From positions 1-34,780 of the forward strand of contig QAKM01000045.1 of NCBI GenBank assembly GCA_003343805.1: 34,780 nucleotides of DNA, given 5' to 3'. Positions within the stretch are counted from its first letter, which is position 1; every line of letters begins with the position of its first letter. Below are positions 22,552-31,174 of the stretch, one piece after another. The translations under genes and the position numbers were made by a program. The DNA comes from Bacillota bacterium. Lineage in GTDB: Bacteria; Bacillota; Clostridia; Christensenellales; Borkfalkiaceae. Below the pieces are notes generated by a model. The model was not told the DNA's origin. It saw only the letters and a program-made list of their open reading frames with translations, and ran no database searches.

Positions 22552-23241
22552 TTAGCCCTTGTTGTAGGCCACTTTGACGCCGGGGCCCATCGTCGAGGAC
22601 ACCGAAACGCTCTTGATATACTGGCCCTTCGCGGCAGCGGGCTTGGCACGGACGATCGCGTCCATCAGCGCCGTGAAGTTCTCGAGGATCTTCTCGTTCC
22701 CGAAGCTCTTCTTGCCGATGGGGCAGTGGATGATCGCCGTCTTATCGAGACGGTACTCGACTTTACCGGCCTTCACTTCCTGCACGGCGCGGGCGACGTC
22801 CATCGTCACCGTACCGCTCTTGGGGTTGGGCATGAGGCCCTTGGGGCCGAGGATACGGCCGATGCGGCCGACCACACCCATCATGTCGGGCGTCGTGATC
22901 ATGACGTCGAAATCGAACCAGTTCTCCGTCTGGATCTTCTGGATCATCTCCTCTGCGCCGACAAAGTCTGCGCCTGCAGCCTTTGCCTGGTCTGCACGCT
23001 CGCCCTTTGCGACGACGAGCACTTTCTTGGTCTTACCCGTACCGTTGGGGAGCACGAGCACGCCGCGGACCTGCTGGTCTGCCTGACGGGGATCGATACC
23101 CAGTCTCACATGGAGCTCGATGGTCTCATCGAACTTTGCCTTTGCGTTTCCGAGCACGATATTCACGGCCTCGGCCGCCTCGTAGGGGCGGGTCTTGTCG
23201 TATGCCTTCAGGCTCTCGGCGTATTTTTTACCGTATTTCAT
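22552..23241 (-). CDS. rplA: 50S ribosomal protein L1
   Basis: L1 binds 23S rRNA at the mobile L1 stalk that releases deacylated tRNA. The 229-residue product starts [17 protein letters not shown] and has [33 protein letters not shown] and a closing [13 protein letters not shown], all diagnostic. The second of two adjacent ATGs (23241) is preferred because GGAGG then sits 5 nt upstream. It follows rplK by 55 nt and is the last gene of the rpmG-secE-nusG-rplK-rplA group. Confidence 0.97.
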   Translation of the reverse strand: MKYGKKYAESLKAYDKTRPYEAAEAVNIVLGNAKAKFDETIELHVRLGIDPRQADQQVRGVLVLPNGTGKTKKVLVVAKGERADQAKAAGADFVGAEEMIQKIQTENWFDFDVMITTPDMMGVVGRIGRILGPKGLMPNPKSGTVTMDVARAVQEVKAGKVEYRLDKTAIIHCPIGKKSFGNEKILENFTALMDAIVRAKPAAAKGQYIKSVSVSSTMGPGVKVAYNKG

Positions 23242-23296
23242 CATTACCTCCTTGTGGTCCAGCGAAGGCTTTGCCTTCTCCCACATTCTCCTTTAT

Positions 23297-23722
23297 TCAG
23301 TCCTCAACCGTAACACCCATGCTGCGTGCCGTACCTGCGATCATGCTCATCGCGCTCTCGAGCGACGTGCAGTTCAGATCGGGCAGCTTGGTCTTTGCGA
23401 TCTCTTCTACCTGCGCCTTGGTGAGCTTACCGACCTTCACCTTGTTGGGCGTAGCCGAAGCAGTCTCGAGCCCCAGCGCCTTCTTGATGAGGACGGGAGC
23501 GGGAGGCGTCTTGAGGACGAACGTGAACGAACGGTCCTGGTAGATGGTCATGACGACGGGGATGATGAGCCCCTCCTGACCGGCGGTCTTTGCGTTAAAT
23601 TCCTTGGTGAAACCGGGGATGTTGATCCCGTGCGGGCCGAGCGTCGAACCGACAGGGGGACCGGGAGTCGCCTTTCCTGCAGGGAGCTGAAGTTTGACTA
23701 CCGCAGTGATCTTTTTAGCCAT
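23297..23722 (-). CDS. rplK: 50S ribosomal protein L11
   Basis: L11 binds the GTPase centre of 23S rRNA and is needed for RelA-type stringent signalling. The 141-residue product begins [28 protein letters not shown] and contains [12 protein letters not shown] and [14 protein letters not shown], typical of the family. The ATG at 23722 has GGAGG 6 nt upstream; the in-frame extension upstream has no homology. It lies 113 nt after nusG. Confidence 0.97.
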   Translation of the reverse strand: MAKKITAVVKLQLPAGKATPGPPVGSTLGPHGINIPGFTKEFNAKTAGQEGLIIPVVMTIYQDRSFTFVLKTPPAPVLIKKALGLETASATPNKVKVGKLTKAQVEEIAKTKLPDLNCTSLESAMSMIAGTARSMGVTVED

Positions 23723-23835
23723 ATTGTTCCTCCGTATTCGTGGTACTTGCAAGGCGGCTGAAACTTAGATTTGCCGTCTCTCCCACGTTATCGAAAAGCC
23801 GCTTGGGCTTTCTCGCCTAATGATGCGGGCAGAAC

Positions 23836-24408
23836 TCAGTCTGCCTCGTGCGCTTCGCCTGCCGCGTGCGCCTCTTCCGGCATCTTGCGCATCTGGATGT
23901 ACTCGACCTCCACTTCCTGCTCTCTGCCGAACATGAGGATGTTCACTTTGGCGTGCTGCTGTTCGTTGTTGAGTTCGACGATCGTGCCCTCAAATCCTTC
24001 CAAAGGCCCGTTGTCGATGGCGACGTGATCGCCCACCTTGAAGTCGGCGTCGGAGACGTACTCCTCAAGGCGCATACGGCGGATCTCATCCTCGCGCATG
24101 GGGATGGGGCGGCCCTGCGGACCGCAGAACCCCGTGACACCGCGCGTGTTGGTGACGAGATACCAAAGCTGATTGGAATAGACCATTTTGATAAAGACAT
24201 AGCAGGGCAGGAGCTTGCGCTCAACGACCTTCTTCTTGCCGTTCGCCTTTTCTTCGATGGTCTGTTCGGTGGGGATCTTGACGTCGACGATGCTGTCGCT
24301 TAAATTGTTGTTCTCGATCAGCCGAAGAAGGCTGTCCTTTACCATCGATTCATAGCCCGAGTAGGTATGAAGGATATACCACTTAGGCTCGCTGTCCGTT
24401 GTTGCCAT
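23836..24408 (-). CDS. nusG: Transcription termination/antitermination protein NusG
   Basis: NusG rides on RNA polymerase, modulating pausing and linking it to the leading ribosome or Rho. The 190-residue product has the NGN domain (KWYILHTYSGYESMVKDSL; LPCYVFIKMV; TRGVTGFCG) and a C-terminal KOW domain (VGDHVAIDNGPLEGFEGTIVELN), then an Ala/Glu/His-rich tail of about 20 residues. It starts 3 nt after the secE stop, behind a GGGGG, so the genes are co-translated. Confidence 0.97.
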   Translation of the reverse strand: MATTDSEPKWYILHTYSGYESMVKDSLLRLIENNNLSDSIVDVKIPTEQTIEEKANGKKKVVERKLLPCYVFIKMVYSNQLWYLVTNTRGVTGFCGPQGRPIPMREDEIRRMRLEEYVSDADFKVGDHVAIDNGPLEGFEGTIVELNNEQQHAKVNILMFGREQEVEVEYIQMRKMPEEAHAAGEAHEAD

Positions 24409-24411
24409 GGA

Positions 24412-24714
24412 TCATTCCCCCAGACCGGTCAGAAGCTGCAAGAGTGCAGAGAAACCGTAGTTGATCGCCGTGACGACGATAAGGAAGATGAGCACGATGA
24501 CGATGACGACGCCCGTTGCCTTGAGGGCCTGCGGAAGGGTGGGCCAGGTGACGCGCTTGAGCTCGGAGAAGGTCTCCTTGATCTTGCGGCCGGCGCGAAC
24601 GAAGATGTTCGGCTTCTTTTCGCCCTTTTTTGCGGGCTTTTTGGGCTGGTCCTGCTTCTTTACGTCCTGCTTTTTGACGTCGTTCTTTTCGATGCTCTCG
24701 TTGGACTTTTGCAT
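24412..24714 (-). CDS. secE: Preprotein translocase subunit SecE
   Basis: SecE is the clamp subunit of the SecYEG protein channel. The product is 100 residues: a Lys-rich cytoplasmic N-terminus containing a duplicated DVKKQD, the amphipathic helix FSELKRVTWPTLPQALKAT, and one membrane helix (VVIVIVLIFLIVVTAINYG). The second ATG (24714) is preferred over 24720 because GGAG lies 9 nt upstream of it but only 3 nt from the first. It follows rpmG by 37 nt. Confidence 0.95.
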   Translation of the reverse strand: MQKSNESIEKNDVKKQDVKKQDQPKKPAKKGEKKPNIFVRAGRKIKETFSELKRVTWPTLPQALKATGVVIVIVLIFLIVVTAINYGFSALLQLLTGLGE

Positions 24715-24751
24715 TCTCATTTACTCCAATGCGCAGAAAGAGCGCGAGACC

Positions 24752-24916
24752 TTACTTGGATTCCTTATGGACGGTGTGCTTCTTGCAGACGGGGCAGTAC
24801 TTTTTGAGCTCAAGACGATCGGGATCGTTGCGCTTATTCTTGAAGCTGTCGTAATTTCTGTTCTTGCATTCCGTACATTCAAACGTGATCTTCATTCTCG
24901 TCGATTTGGTAGCCAT
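24752..24916 (-). CDS. rpmG: 50S ribosomal protein L33
   Basis: A 54-residue small ribosomal protein: [20 protein letters not shown], then [20 protein letters not shown]. The CxxC pairs (about 14-17 and 41-44) form the zinc ribbon of the zinc-binding form of L33; zinc-free paralogues are used under zinc starvation in some bacteria. GGAG lies 10 nt before the ATG. It is the first gene of rpmG-secE-nusG-rplK-rplA. Confidence 0.95.
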   Translation of the reverse strand: MATKSTRMKITFECTECKNRNYDSFKNKRNDPDRLELKKYCPVCKKHTVHKESK

Positions 24917-24967
24917 GCGAAATAAACTCCATACAAAAAAATTACCCCCTCTCGGGTGTACAACGGA

Positions 24968-24996
24968 AGTTTATCACACTTTGAGGGGCTTGTCAA
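24968..24996 (-). promoter_or_regulatory. Promoter of the rpmG-secE-nusG-rplK-rplA operon
   Basis: TTGACA (24991-24996) and TAAACT (24968-24973), 17 bp apart on the minus strand. The 5' leader is about 45 nt. Confidence 0.8.
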
Positions 24997-25057
24997 CCGA
25001 TTTTGAAAGGAAGTTAGCAGTTTTTGAGAAATTTGCGGGAGGAGTTTTCTATATGAC

Positions 25058-25415
25058 AGCCTCCCCTGCGCAAGGGGTGAGCCGCGCGTTATGCGCACGC
25101 CACGGTGTGGCGTGCGCGCACGGCGAACTGCGGTTTTTGCCATTGTGGGCAAAAACCGCGACCGAGGCGGCGTCTCCCTTGCGCCGCCGAGACGGTGGAT
25201 TGCCGAAGGCAAGACGGAGGGGTTGTTGCGTCCGTACAACGCCTGCCTTTACAACCCTCCCGCCTCACTCCGTTCGGCACCGTCTCGCGCGGTAGTGCCC
25301 GCGCTCGGTCAGGAAACGGCGCGTACAATGCGCCGTTTCCAAGCTCGCAAATGGTCAACGCCACACTGTGGCGTTGACAAGAAAGCATTTGCTCGCCCCT
25401 TATACAGGGAGGGCT
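25058..25415. mobile_element. 358-bp multi-hairpin element with terminal inverted repeats
   Basis: The ends (AGCCTCCCCTGCGCAAGGGG and CCCCTTATACAGGGAGGGCT) are imperfect inverted repeats. Between them lie perfect hairpins: an 11-bp stem at 25093-25103/25107-25117, a 12-bp stem at 25130-25141/25148-25159, a 7-bp stem at 25166-25172/25182-25188, a 9-bp outer stem at 25189-25197/25278-25286, an 11-bp stem at 25312-25322/25330-25340 and an 11-bp stem at 25354-25364/25368-25378. Its core (about 25198-25280) is the inverse of the repeats at 31001-31140 and 31602-31735. No protein is encoded. A non-autonomous mobile element or an array of REP-like units is the best guess. Confidence 0.75.
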
Positions 25416-25442
25416 TAAATTTAGAAATTTGCCTCAACTCGT

Positions 25443-25478
25443 AAAAAAGAGAGCCCCCGCGCGAGCGGGAGCCCCCTT
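25443..25478 (-). terminator. Terminator of the large lipoprotein gene
   Basis: A stem of about 10 bp (GAGCCCCCGC 25451-25460 with GCGGGAGCCC about 25465-25474, with G-U pairs) followed on the minus strand by CTCTTTTTTAC. Confidence 0.8.
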
Positions 25479-25510
25479 TTGTTCACAACTTATGAAGTTG
25501 TAATGCGAAG

Positions 25511-28500
25511 TTACTTCGTAAACGTACCTACCCATGCAGCAATGTTATCGAGCCAATAAGGATTACCCGTAATGCTTGCGGTAAGAGCGGAAGTCGTGTA
25601 CCCGGAAATCGTATCAATCGTGGTGTAAACATCACCGTCCGTATTCGTCAAAGTTTGATAGATCATTAACGTCGATCCGTCTCTGACAACGTAAACAGTA
25701 TATTCACCGCCATAATTGGTTTCTGCGGCGCCCTGCACAGGGAAGTCAGAAGCCTCAGCCGCTTCACCGTTGATATAGCGTTCCGAAGTGACCTCAAAAG
25801 CTGCTAATGCGTCACCGGGATTTGTCCAAGCATTGCACTGCAGGAAGTTAAGATCCAGAGCAACATTTTCGCTATCGATGAACTCAATGACAGCATCCTG
25901 CGCCCATGTTACATCTCTCACGTTATCCCAAGTGTACATGATCGCAAAATCGCCCTCGACAACGAACGTAGACGTTCCGCCCGTCCACCAATCACCAGAG
26001 GTGTCGTTGTTCGTGATATTAATCGTTTCAACGTTAATGGTATAACCATCACCGACTGCAACATCCGTCGTCTGCGAAACAGTACCGATGTTGACCGTGA
26101 TATCGGCAAGCCAATAAACGTTACCGCCGATCTCGGAAACAAGATTAGCCTTCGTGAAGTTGGTAACGGTGAGAACGGATGTCCAAACATCACCGTTGGA
26201 AGCCGTAACGGTTTCGGTCACAGTAAGGTTCGTGCCAAGTCTCACAGCCGTAACTTCAAACTTACCATCGAGCCAGTAAGGAGCGGCTTCCGCCGTAGCG
26301 TCTGCAAACGACGAAGCTTCGCCGTTCTTATAAACGTTGTAGGTAACCACGGAATCTGCAGCCCAAAGAGCACTGTTATCGACAGAATCGATCGCAGACC
26401 AGCCTTCATTGGTCGCAGGCTCAAGGAAACGCTTGAACAAGCCGTTAGGCGTCGTACCCTCTTCATAATCAGCCTGCGTGAGGACGATCGCACCGTCCGC
26501 CACATAATTCTGATCGGTATTGGTCCAGGTGTACTTAACGGCGAAATCACCGGAAAGTTCTTTTGCACCAACTCTGGTCGACCACCAGCCGTTCGGATCG
26601 GTCGCGGTATTGCGAATGCTTTCCGAAACATTAGGCGTCAGGAGAACGACTTCATAGAAGGAGTTCTCATCGATCTCAAAGATCTCGCTCGACGCGCCGC
26701 AGACAGAGCAGGTAGCCTTGTTGTCTACATACTCGCCAAATTCATGTGCGCCGCTTGCAGGAGTGATGACAGCACCATACTTGAAGCCCGTCGTCTCATC
26801 GACATAAGCCTCGATACCATCGGTCACGCAGCTCCAAACCTGCGTCTCGGTACGCTCACCTGCAGGAGTGACCTCTGCGGAAGTGATCTCGTCGCCCGTC
26901 ACGGTGAACACCGTGTAGGTATCCTGACCGTTTTCGGTATCTTCGTTTGCGGTGAAGTAATAGGTCTGAGCGACATCTTCCGTTCTGAGACCGAGCGTCG
27001 TAACGGAGAGCTCGAGCATAAGGAGCGCGCCGTAGTCGTAATCGCTTGCATCGCCGACATTGCCGAGAGCAACAAGCTTGCCCTTCGTACCGAGGTCAGA
27101 CGTAATGTCATTCGACGCAACTGCAGAAACAACGCTCGTTGCAGTCGTTGCATCGTAAGCCGACGAAACAGAAAGGTCATAGGACAGACCGAGCTCATTC
27201 TGAATATTCAACGTGACGTTGAAAACAAGGTCTGCATACTCGAGCTTGCCTTCGACTTCCTCTGCGGAGAACGCCTTCATGACGAACATCTTGTCGCGTG
27301 CGACATAGACGTACACGTCGTCGGAGACCTTCGCAACGTTGCCGCCCTGCTCGGGTGCATCGCTGAATACCATGTTGTAGTGGAGCGTGACTTCTGCAAG
27401 CGTCTCGCCATCGGCATTACGGATGCCCACAAGACGATTTGCGTTCGTTGCGGAAAGGTTTGCAAGGTTGGGCTTCGCGATCTCGTAAACGACCGTCAGG
27501 CCCTCTTCGCCTTCCTCGACGGAGTTGATATAGAGCTGGTTTGCAAGTGCGGTGTACTTGCCGTCTGCCGTGATGGCTGCCTTGACATCGGCCACGGTGC
27601 TGCGCATACCGCCCGTGACGAGCGTGTAGTCGTCTGCGCCGGCAGGGATGCCCGTGTAGACCACGGTATAGGTGCCGCCTGCATCGAGCGTGAAGTCAGA
27701 ACCTGCGACATAGACGCTGACTTCGGGAGCCTTCTCGACGTCGGAAACGTCGATCGAAACGGTCTGGACCGTTGCATCGCCCTTCTTGAGGGTGAGGGTG
27801 ACGGTCGTCGTGCTGTCCGTAACGGGAAGGACAACGGAGATGACGCCGTTTGCAAGCGAAGCATAGCCTTCGGAGATCTCGACTGCGTCGAAGTCTGCGG
27901 AAAGGTTGCCGAGCTTGAGGGAAACGAAGTTGGATGCCTCGGTGTCGAGCGCGGCCTTCTGGTCTGCCGTGAGGACGGCTGCCTTGCCTGCGCCGACGAC
28001 ATCGATGCCGTCGCCTGCTGCGTTGACTGCATAGTCGAACGTAGCGTCGGGAGCGTCGAACGTGTAGCCGTTCGCAACGACTGCGGCGCCCGCAGCGGTC
28101 GTGAACTCGGAGGGAACGACCGTGATGAGGTCCTCACCGTCGATCGTGTTGTCGCTCGTGAAGAAGTAGGTCTTGCCTGCGAACTCGAGGTTGAAGGCGT
28201 ACATCTCTGCCGTCAGAGGCTCGCTCGCAAGGTTGACTCTCGTCTGCGTCGTGGTGCCGTCCTCGTTGGCGACATCGACGTACGCATACGCATTGTAGGA
28301 GTTGAGGACGGGATCGCCCGCGCTCATCTCTGCCGTAGCCTGGATGCCCGTCGTATCGAACATCTTGCCTTCAGCCTGCTCGGTCGCCGTGGGAAGCTCT
28401 GCCGTGAAGTCCGTGACATAGCGGTTCTGCACGCTCTCGATCGCGGTGACCTGATAGGTGACCTTCTCACCGTAAGCGACGATCTCGTACGATGCGTCGG

Positions 28501-29416
28501 GGACCGCGAAGGTATAGGTGAGGGTCATCGTGGAGTTGTCGGCCTTGGTGAGGGTGTGACGGATGGTCATGATGCCGTCCATGCCGTAGTTGTAGAAGAT
28601 GACGTCGGTACCGCCGACGAGATCGGCAGCCGTCCACGTCGAACCGCTCGAATAGACGACCCACTCGCCGGATTCTGCCGTCGCCGTACCGATGCCGGCA
28701 ACTGCTGCGTCCTTCGTGCCGCCGTCGGGCGTCGTGAAGCCCGCGACCGTACCGATGACGTAGTTGTCCTCACGGGGAAGGATACCGACCGCACCGTTGC
28801 GGACGCCCATCAGAGGAGTGTTCCAGGTAGCGCCCGTATCGACCTCGAGGATCTTGAGGGTGAGCTCCATCGACTGACCTGCGACGAGCACGCCGTAGCT
28901 GACGTGGTTCTCGCCTGCGCGGGGAGCCGTTGCGGGAGAGTTCTCCGACTTCTCGGTCAGCGTGGCCTGATTGCCCCAGGCAACCGTCGTGACGGTATCG
29001 GTAAGTCCCGAAAGCGACGTGCGGGATGCGCCGCAGTCGCACGAGAACGTGCCGTCGCCGTTATCCTGCCAGTTGTGCTCGACCGTGACGAGGTACGTCA
29101 TCGTAACGGGCTGAGCGCCTTCCGCGGGTTCCTGCTCGGGCGTGATGACGATGCTGTATTCATCCGCCTGATTGGGATTATAGGCCGAAGAGTCGACCTC
29201 GTATTGGTCCGCCTCGAGGACGACGGGCTCGTCCGACCCACGGTAGTACACCGTAACCGTGAGATCGCCGGTCGAGAACGCTTCGCCTTCGACGAACGAC
29301 GTTTTCTGTCCTTCGAGCTGGATCTCGGTCACTTCTTTCCCGCCGCCGCAGGCAACGAGGAAGAGCGAGAAGGTCAGCGCAAAGAGCAGACTCAAAGCTA
29401 TTTTCAGCTTCTTCAT
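25511..29416 (-). CDS. Large surface lipoprotein with Ig-like and repeated C-terminal domains
   Basis: The 1301-residue product has a lipoprotein signal (lipobox LVAC, Cys23, then GGG). Residues about 29-115 resemble a bacterial Ig-like domain (TEIQLEGQKTSFVEGEAF...YSIVITPE). Two short Cys motifs, FSCDCGAS (about 126) and ATCSVCGAS (near 900), recall the zinc-ribbon-like units seen in many Clostridial surface proteins. The C-terminal 380 residues hold two related units of about 155 residues, each beginning GxWWxxG/R and GDFA(V/I)xYTW and ending (N/G)xxYWLxxI, perhaps carbohydrate-binding. Base composition falls over 25511-26740 compared with the rest of the gene. GGGGGA precedes the ATG. The target molecule is unknown. 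Confidence 0.85.
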   Translation of the reverse strand: MKKLKIALSLLFALTFSLFLVACGGGKEVTEIQLEGQKTSFVEGEAFSTGDLTVTVYYRGSDEPVVLEADQYEVDSSAYNPNQADEYSIVITPEQEPAEGAQPVTMTYLVTVEHNWQDNGDGTFSCDCGASRTSLSGLTDTVTTVAWGNQATLTEKSENSPATAPRAGENHVSYGVLVAGQSMELTLKILEVDTGATWNTPLMGVRNGAVGILPREDNYVIGTVAGFTTPDGGTKDAAVAGIGTATAESGEWVVYSSGSTWTAADLVGGTDVIFYNYGMDGIMTIRHTLTKADNSTMTLTYTFAVPDASYEIVAYGEKVTYQVTAIESVQNRYVTDFTAELPTATEQAEGKMFDTTGIQATAEMSAGDPVLNSYNAYAYVDVANEDGTTTQTRVNLASEPLTAEMYAFNLEFAGKTYFFTSDNTIDGEDLITVVPSEFTTAAGAAVVANGYTFDAPDATFDYAVNAAGDGIDVVGAGKAAVLTADQKAALDTEASNFVSLKLGNLSADFDAVEISEGYASLANGVISVVLPVTDSTTTVTLTLKKGDATVQTVSIDVSDVEKAPEVSVYVAGSDFTLDAGGTYTVVYTGIPAGADDYTLVTGGMRSTVADVKAAITADGKYTALANQLYINSVEEGEEGLTVVYEIAKPNLANLSATNANRLVGIRNADGETLAEVTLHYNMVFSDAPEQGGNVAKVSDDVYVYVARDKMFVMKAFSAEEVEGKLEYADLVFNVTLNIQNELGLSYDLSVSSAYDATTATSVVSAVASNDITSDLGTKGKLVALGNVGDASDYDYGALLMLELSVTTLGLRTEDVAQTYYFTANEDTENGQDTYTVFTVTGDEITSAEVTPAGERTETQVWSCVTDGIEAYVDETTGFKYGAVITPASGAHEFGEYVDNKATCSVCGASSEIFEIDENSFYEVVLLTPNVSESIRNTATDPNGWWSTRVGAKELSGDFAVKYTWTNTDQNYVADGAIVLTQADYEEGTTPNGLFKRFLEPATNEGWSAIDSVDNSALWAADSVVTYNVYKNGEASSFADATAEAAPYWLDGKFEVTAVRLGTNLTVTETVTASNGDVWTSVLTVTNFTKANLVSEIGGNVYWLADITVNIGTVSQTTDVAVGDGYTINVETINITNNDTSGDWWTGGTSTFVVEGDFAIMYTWDNVRDVTWAQDAVIEFIDSENVALDLNFLQCNAWTNPGDALAAFEVTSERYINGEAAEASDFPVQGAAETNYGGEYTVYVVRDGSTLMIYQTLTNTDGDVYTTIDTISGYTTSALTASITGNPYWLDNIAAWVGTFTK

Positions 29417-29473
29417 GTTGTTCTTGTCCCCCTATAAGAGATTTTTTTCCACTTGTTTTGCGTGGTTATCATA

Positions 29474-29502
29474 ATTTTACAACAAAATGACAGTTATGTC
29501 AA
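29474..29502 (-). promoter_or_regulatory. Promoter of the large lipoprotein gene
   Basis: TTGACA (29497-29502) and TAAAAT (29474-29479), 17 bp apart on the minus strand; leader about 50 nt. Confidence 0.82.
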
Positions 29503-29594
29503 TACCTTTTGGAAAAAAGTTATCGCCTCTTTGATAATTTCTGCGGCAGGGAGAAATTCATACATCCGAAAGGTCGGCGCTCTCTTGAAAATGC

Positions 29595-29632
29595 AAAAAA
29601 AATGCGGCATTCCGCAGGGGAACGCCGCACGT
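29595..29632 (-). terminator. Terminator of the M23 peptidase gene
   Basis: An 11-bp stem (29603-29613 with 29619-29629, one G-U pair) followed on the minus strand by eight Ts. Confidence 0.87.
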
Positions 29633-29682
29633 TTGGGGGATCGTCTTTGGTGAGATCTTTGGTAAACGCTCTCTTTCGCGCC

Positions 29683-30309
29683 TTATTTTTCCTCGTAGGT
29701 GAGATCGAGGTGATCGGCGGGATCGACACTCTCCCCGTCGAGCGCAAGCTCGAAGTGAAGATGCGCGCCGCCGTGTGCCTCCGTGCCGTAGGGAGAGGCG
29801 ACCTTGCCGAGCACGCCGCCCTGCTCCACCTTGTCGCCCGCCTTGAGGCCGTCTTGGGGCTCCACAAAGCGGTAACAGCTCACGAGCCCGTCGCCGTGAT
29901 CGACGGTGATGAGGTTTCCGAGCTCTTCGGAGAGGCTGACGTCCGTCACGGTGCCGTCCGCGATACAGACGACCTCCGTCCCCTCCGCCGCCGCAAAGTC
30001 AACGGCCTTGTGGCGGTAGATCTTGTTGAGCGTCTCGTTGAAGTACACTTCGCCGTACTCCGAGGGCGTACCCTCGAGGGGAAGCACGAAGCGCACTTCC
30101 TCGCCGCCCGTGGGCTTGTCGGGCTCGTCGGGTTCATCGGTATCGCCGCCCGGCTGTTCGGTGACGGGGGGTTCGTTCAGCACGTCCTCCCCTCTCGTCG
30201 TGAAATACACCGTGAGCGCGATCGCCGCGGCGAGGAGCAGCACGCCCGCCCCCGCAAGCAGGGAATAGATGAGTTTCTTCTTTTGGATCGACGTCTCTTT
30301 TTCGTTCAT
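29683..30309 (-). CDS. Membrane-anchored M23 family metallopeptidase (LytM/SpoIIQ-like)
   Basis: The 208-residue product has a short cytoplasmic N-terminus, one membrane helix (13-36, LIYSLLAGAGVLLLAAAIALTV), a Pro/Asp/Glu-rich linker (46-70) and an extracellular M23 domain. Metal-site residues look present: H100 and D104 in RHKAVDF, and HLHFEL with H183 and H185. M23 enzymes cut peptidoglycan cross-bridges. The size, single N-terminal helix and linker also fit SpoIIQ, the forespore channel protein; no sporulation gene nearby supports that. GGAGG lies 6 nt before the ATG. It follows a small membrane-protein gene by 79 nt. Confidence 0.87.
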   Translation of the reverse strand: MNEKETSIQKKKLIYSLLAGAGVLLLAAAIALTVYFTTRGEDVLNEPPVTEQPGGDTDEPDEPDKPTGGEEVRFVLPLEGTPSEYGEVYFNETLNKIYRHKAVDFAAAEGTEVVCIADGTVTDVSLSEELGNLITVDHGDGLVSCYRFVEPQDGLKAGDKVEQGGVLGKVASPYGTEAHGGAHLHFELALDGESVDPADHLDLTYEEK

Positions 30310-30388
30310 AATGTCCTCCGGTTTGCGCTGATGATTGCCCCTTTTCGGGGAAGTTATACCTCACTTTGCAAAAATTCTGCCCAGAAAT

Positions 30389-30856
30389 TTAAAAGCCGCC
30401 GAAGATGAGGGGTGTCCCCGCCGCCGTCTGCCCGCCGCCCGCGGCGATGTGCAGGTTGACGTGCTCCCCGTTCAGCAGGATGCCCTCGCCGAGCAGAGGG
30501 GAACGGCAGTAATAGCTGACCGTCTCCCCCGTCCGCTCCGTAAAGAGAACGCGGGCGCCGTAGGCAAAAAGCAGCTTCTCGGCGCAGTCGCCCGCATAGA
30601 GGACGCTCTCGCCCCGCACCCCGGACGGGAGAAGCAGCGGGAGCGCATCCCCCTCGAACGTGAGCATCCGGGCGGAGGAGGTTTCGCCGAAATACAGGGT
30701 ATAGCGCTCTCCGCCCCGGAAGGCGGGCGCGTGCCAAAGGAAGAGGAGCACCCCCACCGCTGCCGCCGCCCCCGCGAGGACGAAGAGAAGCCTCACGGCC
30801 CGTGCGATCCGCCCCCAAAGGCCGCCCTTCCCGATGTTTCTGTGCCGAGACCGCAT
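30389..30856 (-). CDS. Small membrane protein of unknown function
   Basis: I do not recognise this 155-residue protein. It has a basic N-terminus (RSRHRNIGKGG), one membrane helix (about 18-41) and an extracellular domain of about 110 residues rich in short beta-like stretches and Gly. It sits directly upstream of the M23 gene, so the two may act together at the cell envelope. Its SD (GGAGG, 30863-30867) lies in the 3' arm of a stable hairpin that ends in six Ts just before the ATG. Confidence 0.72.
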   Translation of the reverse strand: MRSRHRNIGKGGLWGRIARAVRLLFVLAGAAAAVGVLLFLWHAPAFRGGERYTLYFGETSSARMLTFEGDALPLLLPSGVRGESVLYAGDCAEKLLFAYGARVLFTERTGETVSYYCRSPLLGEGILLNGEHVNLHIAAGGGQTAAGTPLIFGGF

Positions 30857-30885
30857 AAAAAACCTCCCCGAACTTCTTCGGGGAG
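30857..30885 (-). promoter_or_regulatory. Hairpin burying the SD of the small membrane protein gene
   Basis: On the minus strand CTCCCCGAA-GAAG-TTCGGGGAG is a perfect 9-bp stem (30864-30872 with 30877-30885), followed by G, six Ts and the ATG. The SD is in the 3' arm. The structure resembles an intrinsic terminator placed at the translation start, so it may block both transcription and ribosome binding. Confidence 0.75.
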
Positions 30886-30943
30886 ATGTTTGACAAGTTT
30901 GATGAGGAATATACGCTGCGGGAAGAAACTCCTTCCGTCAGCC

Positions 30944-31140
30944 CTGCGGGCCGCCACCGTCTCGCGCGGTAGTACCCGCGCGAGAAACCGTCACCTTATC
31001 TTTTGCCCTCCCTGTGCAAGGGAGGGTGCCGAACGAAGTGAGGCGGGAGGGTTGTAAAGGCAGGCGTCGTACGGACGCAACAACCCCTCCGTCAGGCTTG
31101 TACCTCGCCTGCCGCCTCCCCTTACACAGGGGAGGCTAAA
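30944..31140. repeat. Intergenic structured repeat, copy 2
   Basis: Contains the hairpin CTCGCGCGG/CCGCGCGAG (30961-30969 with 30976-30984), also found in altered form near 25284-25303, and then the repeat body 31001-31140. The body starts with the stem CCCTCCC...GGGAGGG and ends with CCTCCCC...GGGGAGG, the two ends being inverted copies of each other. Non-coding. Confidence 0.8.
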
Positions 31141-31174
31141 GTAAGGCTTTGCGACGTTGATGGAGCGAGCGCCG

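Noticed and set aside
22552..24916. tRNA-Trp or other tRNA near secE, as found in some Clostridia
   Set aside because: No cloverleaf or T-arm motif was found between rpmG and rplA.
24968..25450. A hidden toxin, small protein or CRISPR-like array in the hairpin-rich stretch
   Set aside because: Hairpins differ from each other in sequence and there are no regularly spaced identical repeats; the short frames carry no recognisable domain or SD.
26744..29437. 897-codon open frame antisense to the large lipoprotein gene
   Set aside because: Low-complexity Arg/Val/Cys-rich translation. The minus-strand gene has a promoter, SD, lipoprotein signal and terminator.
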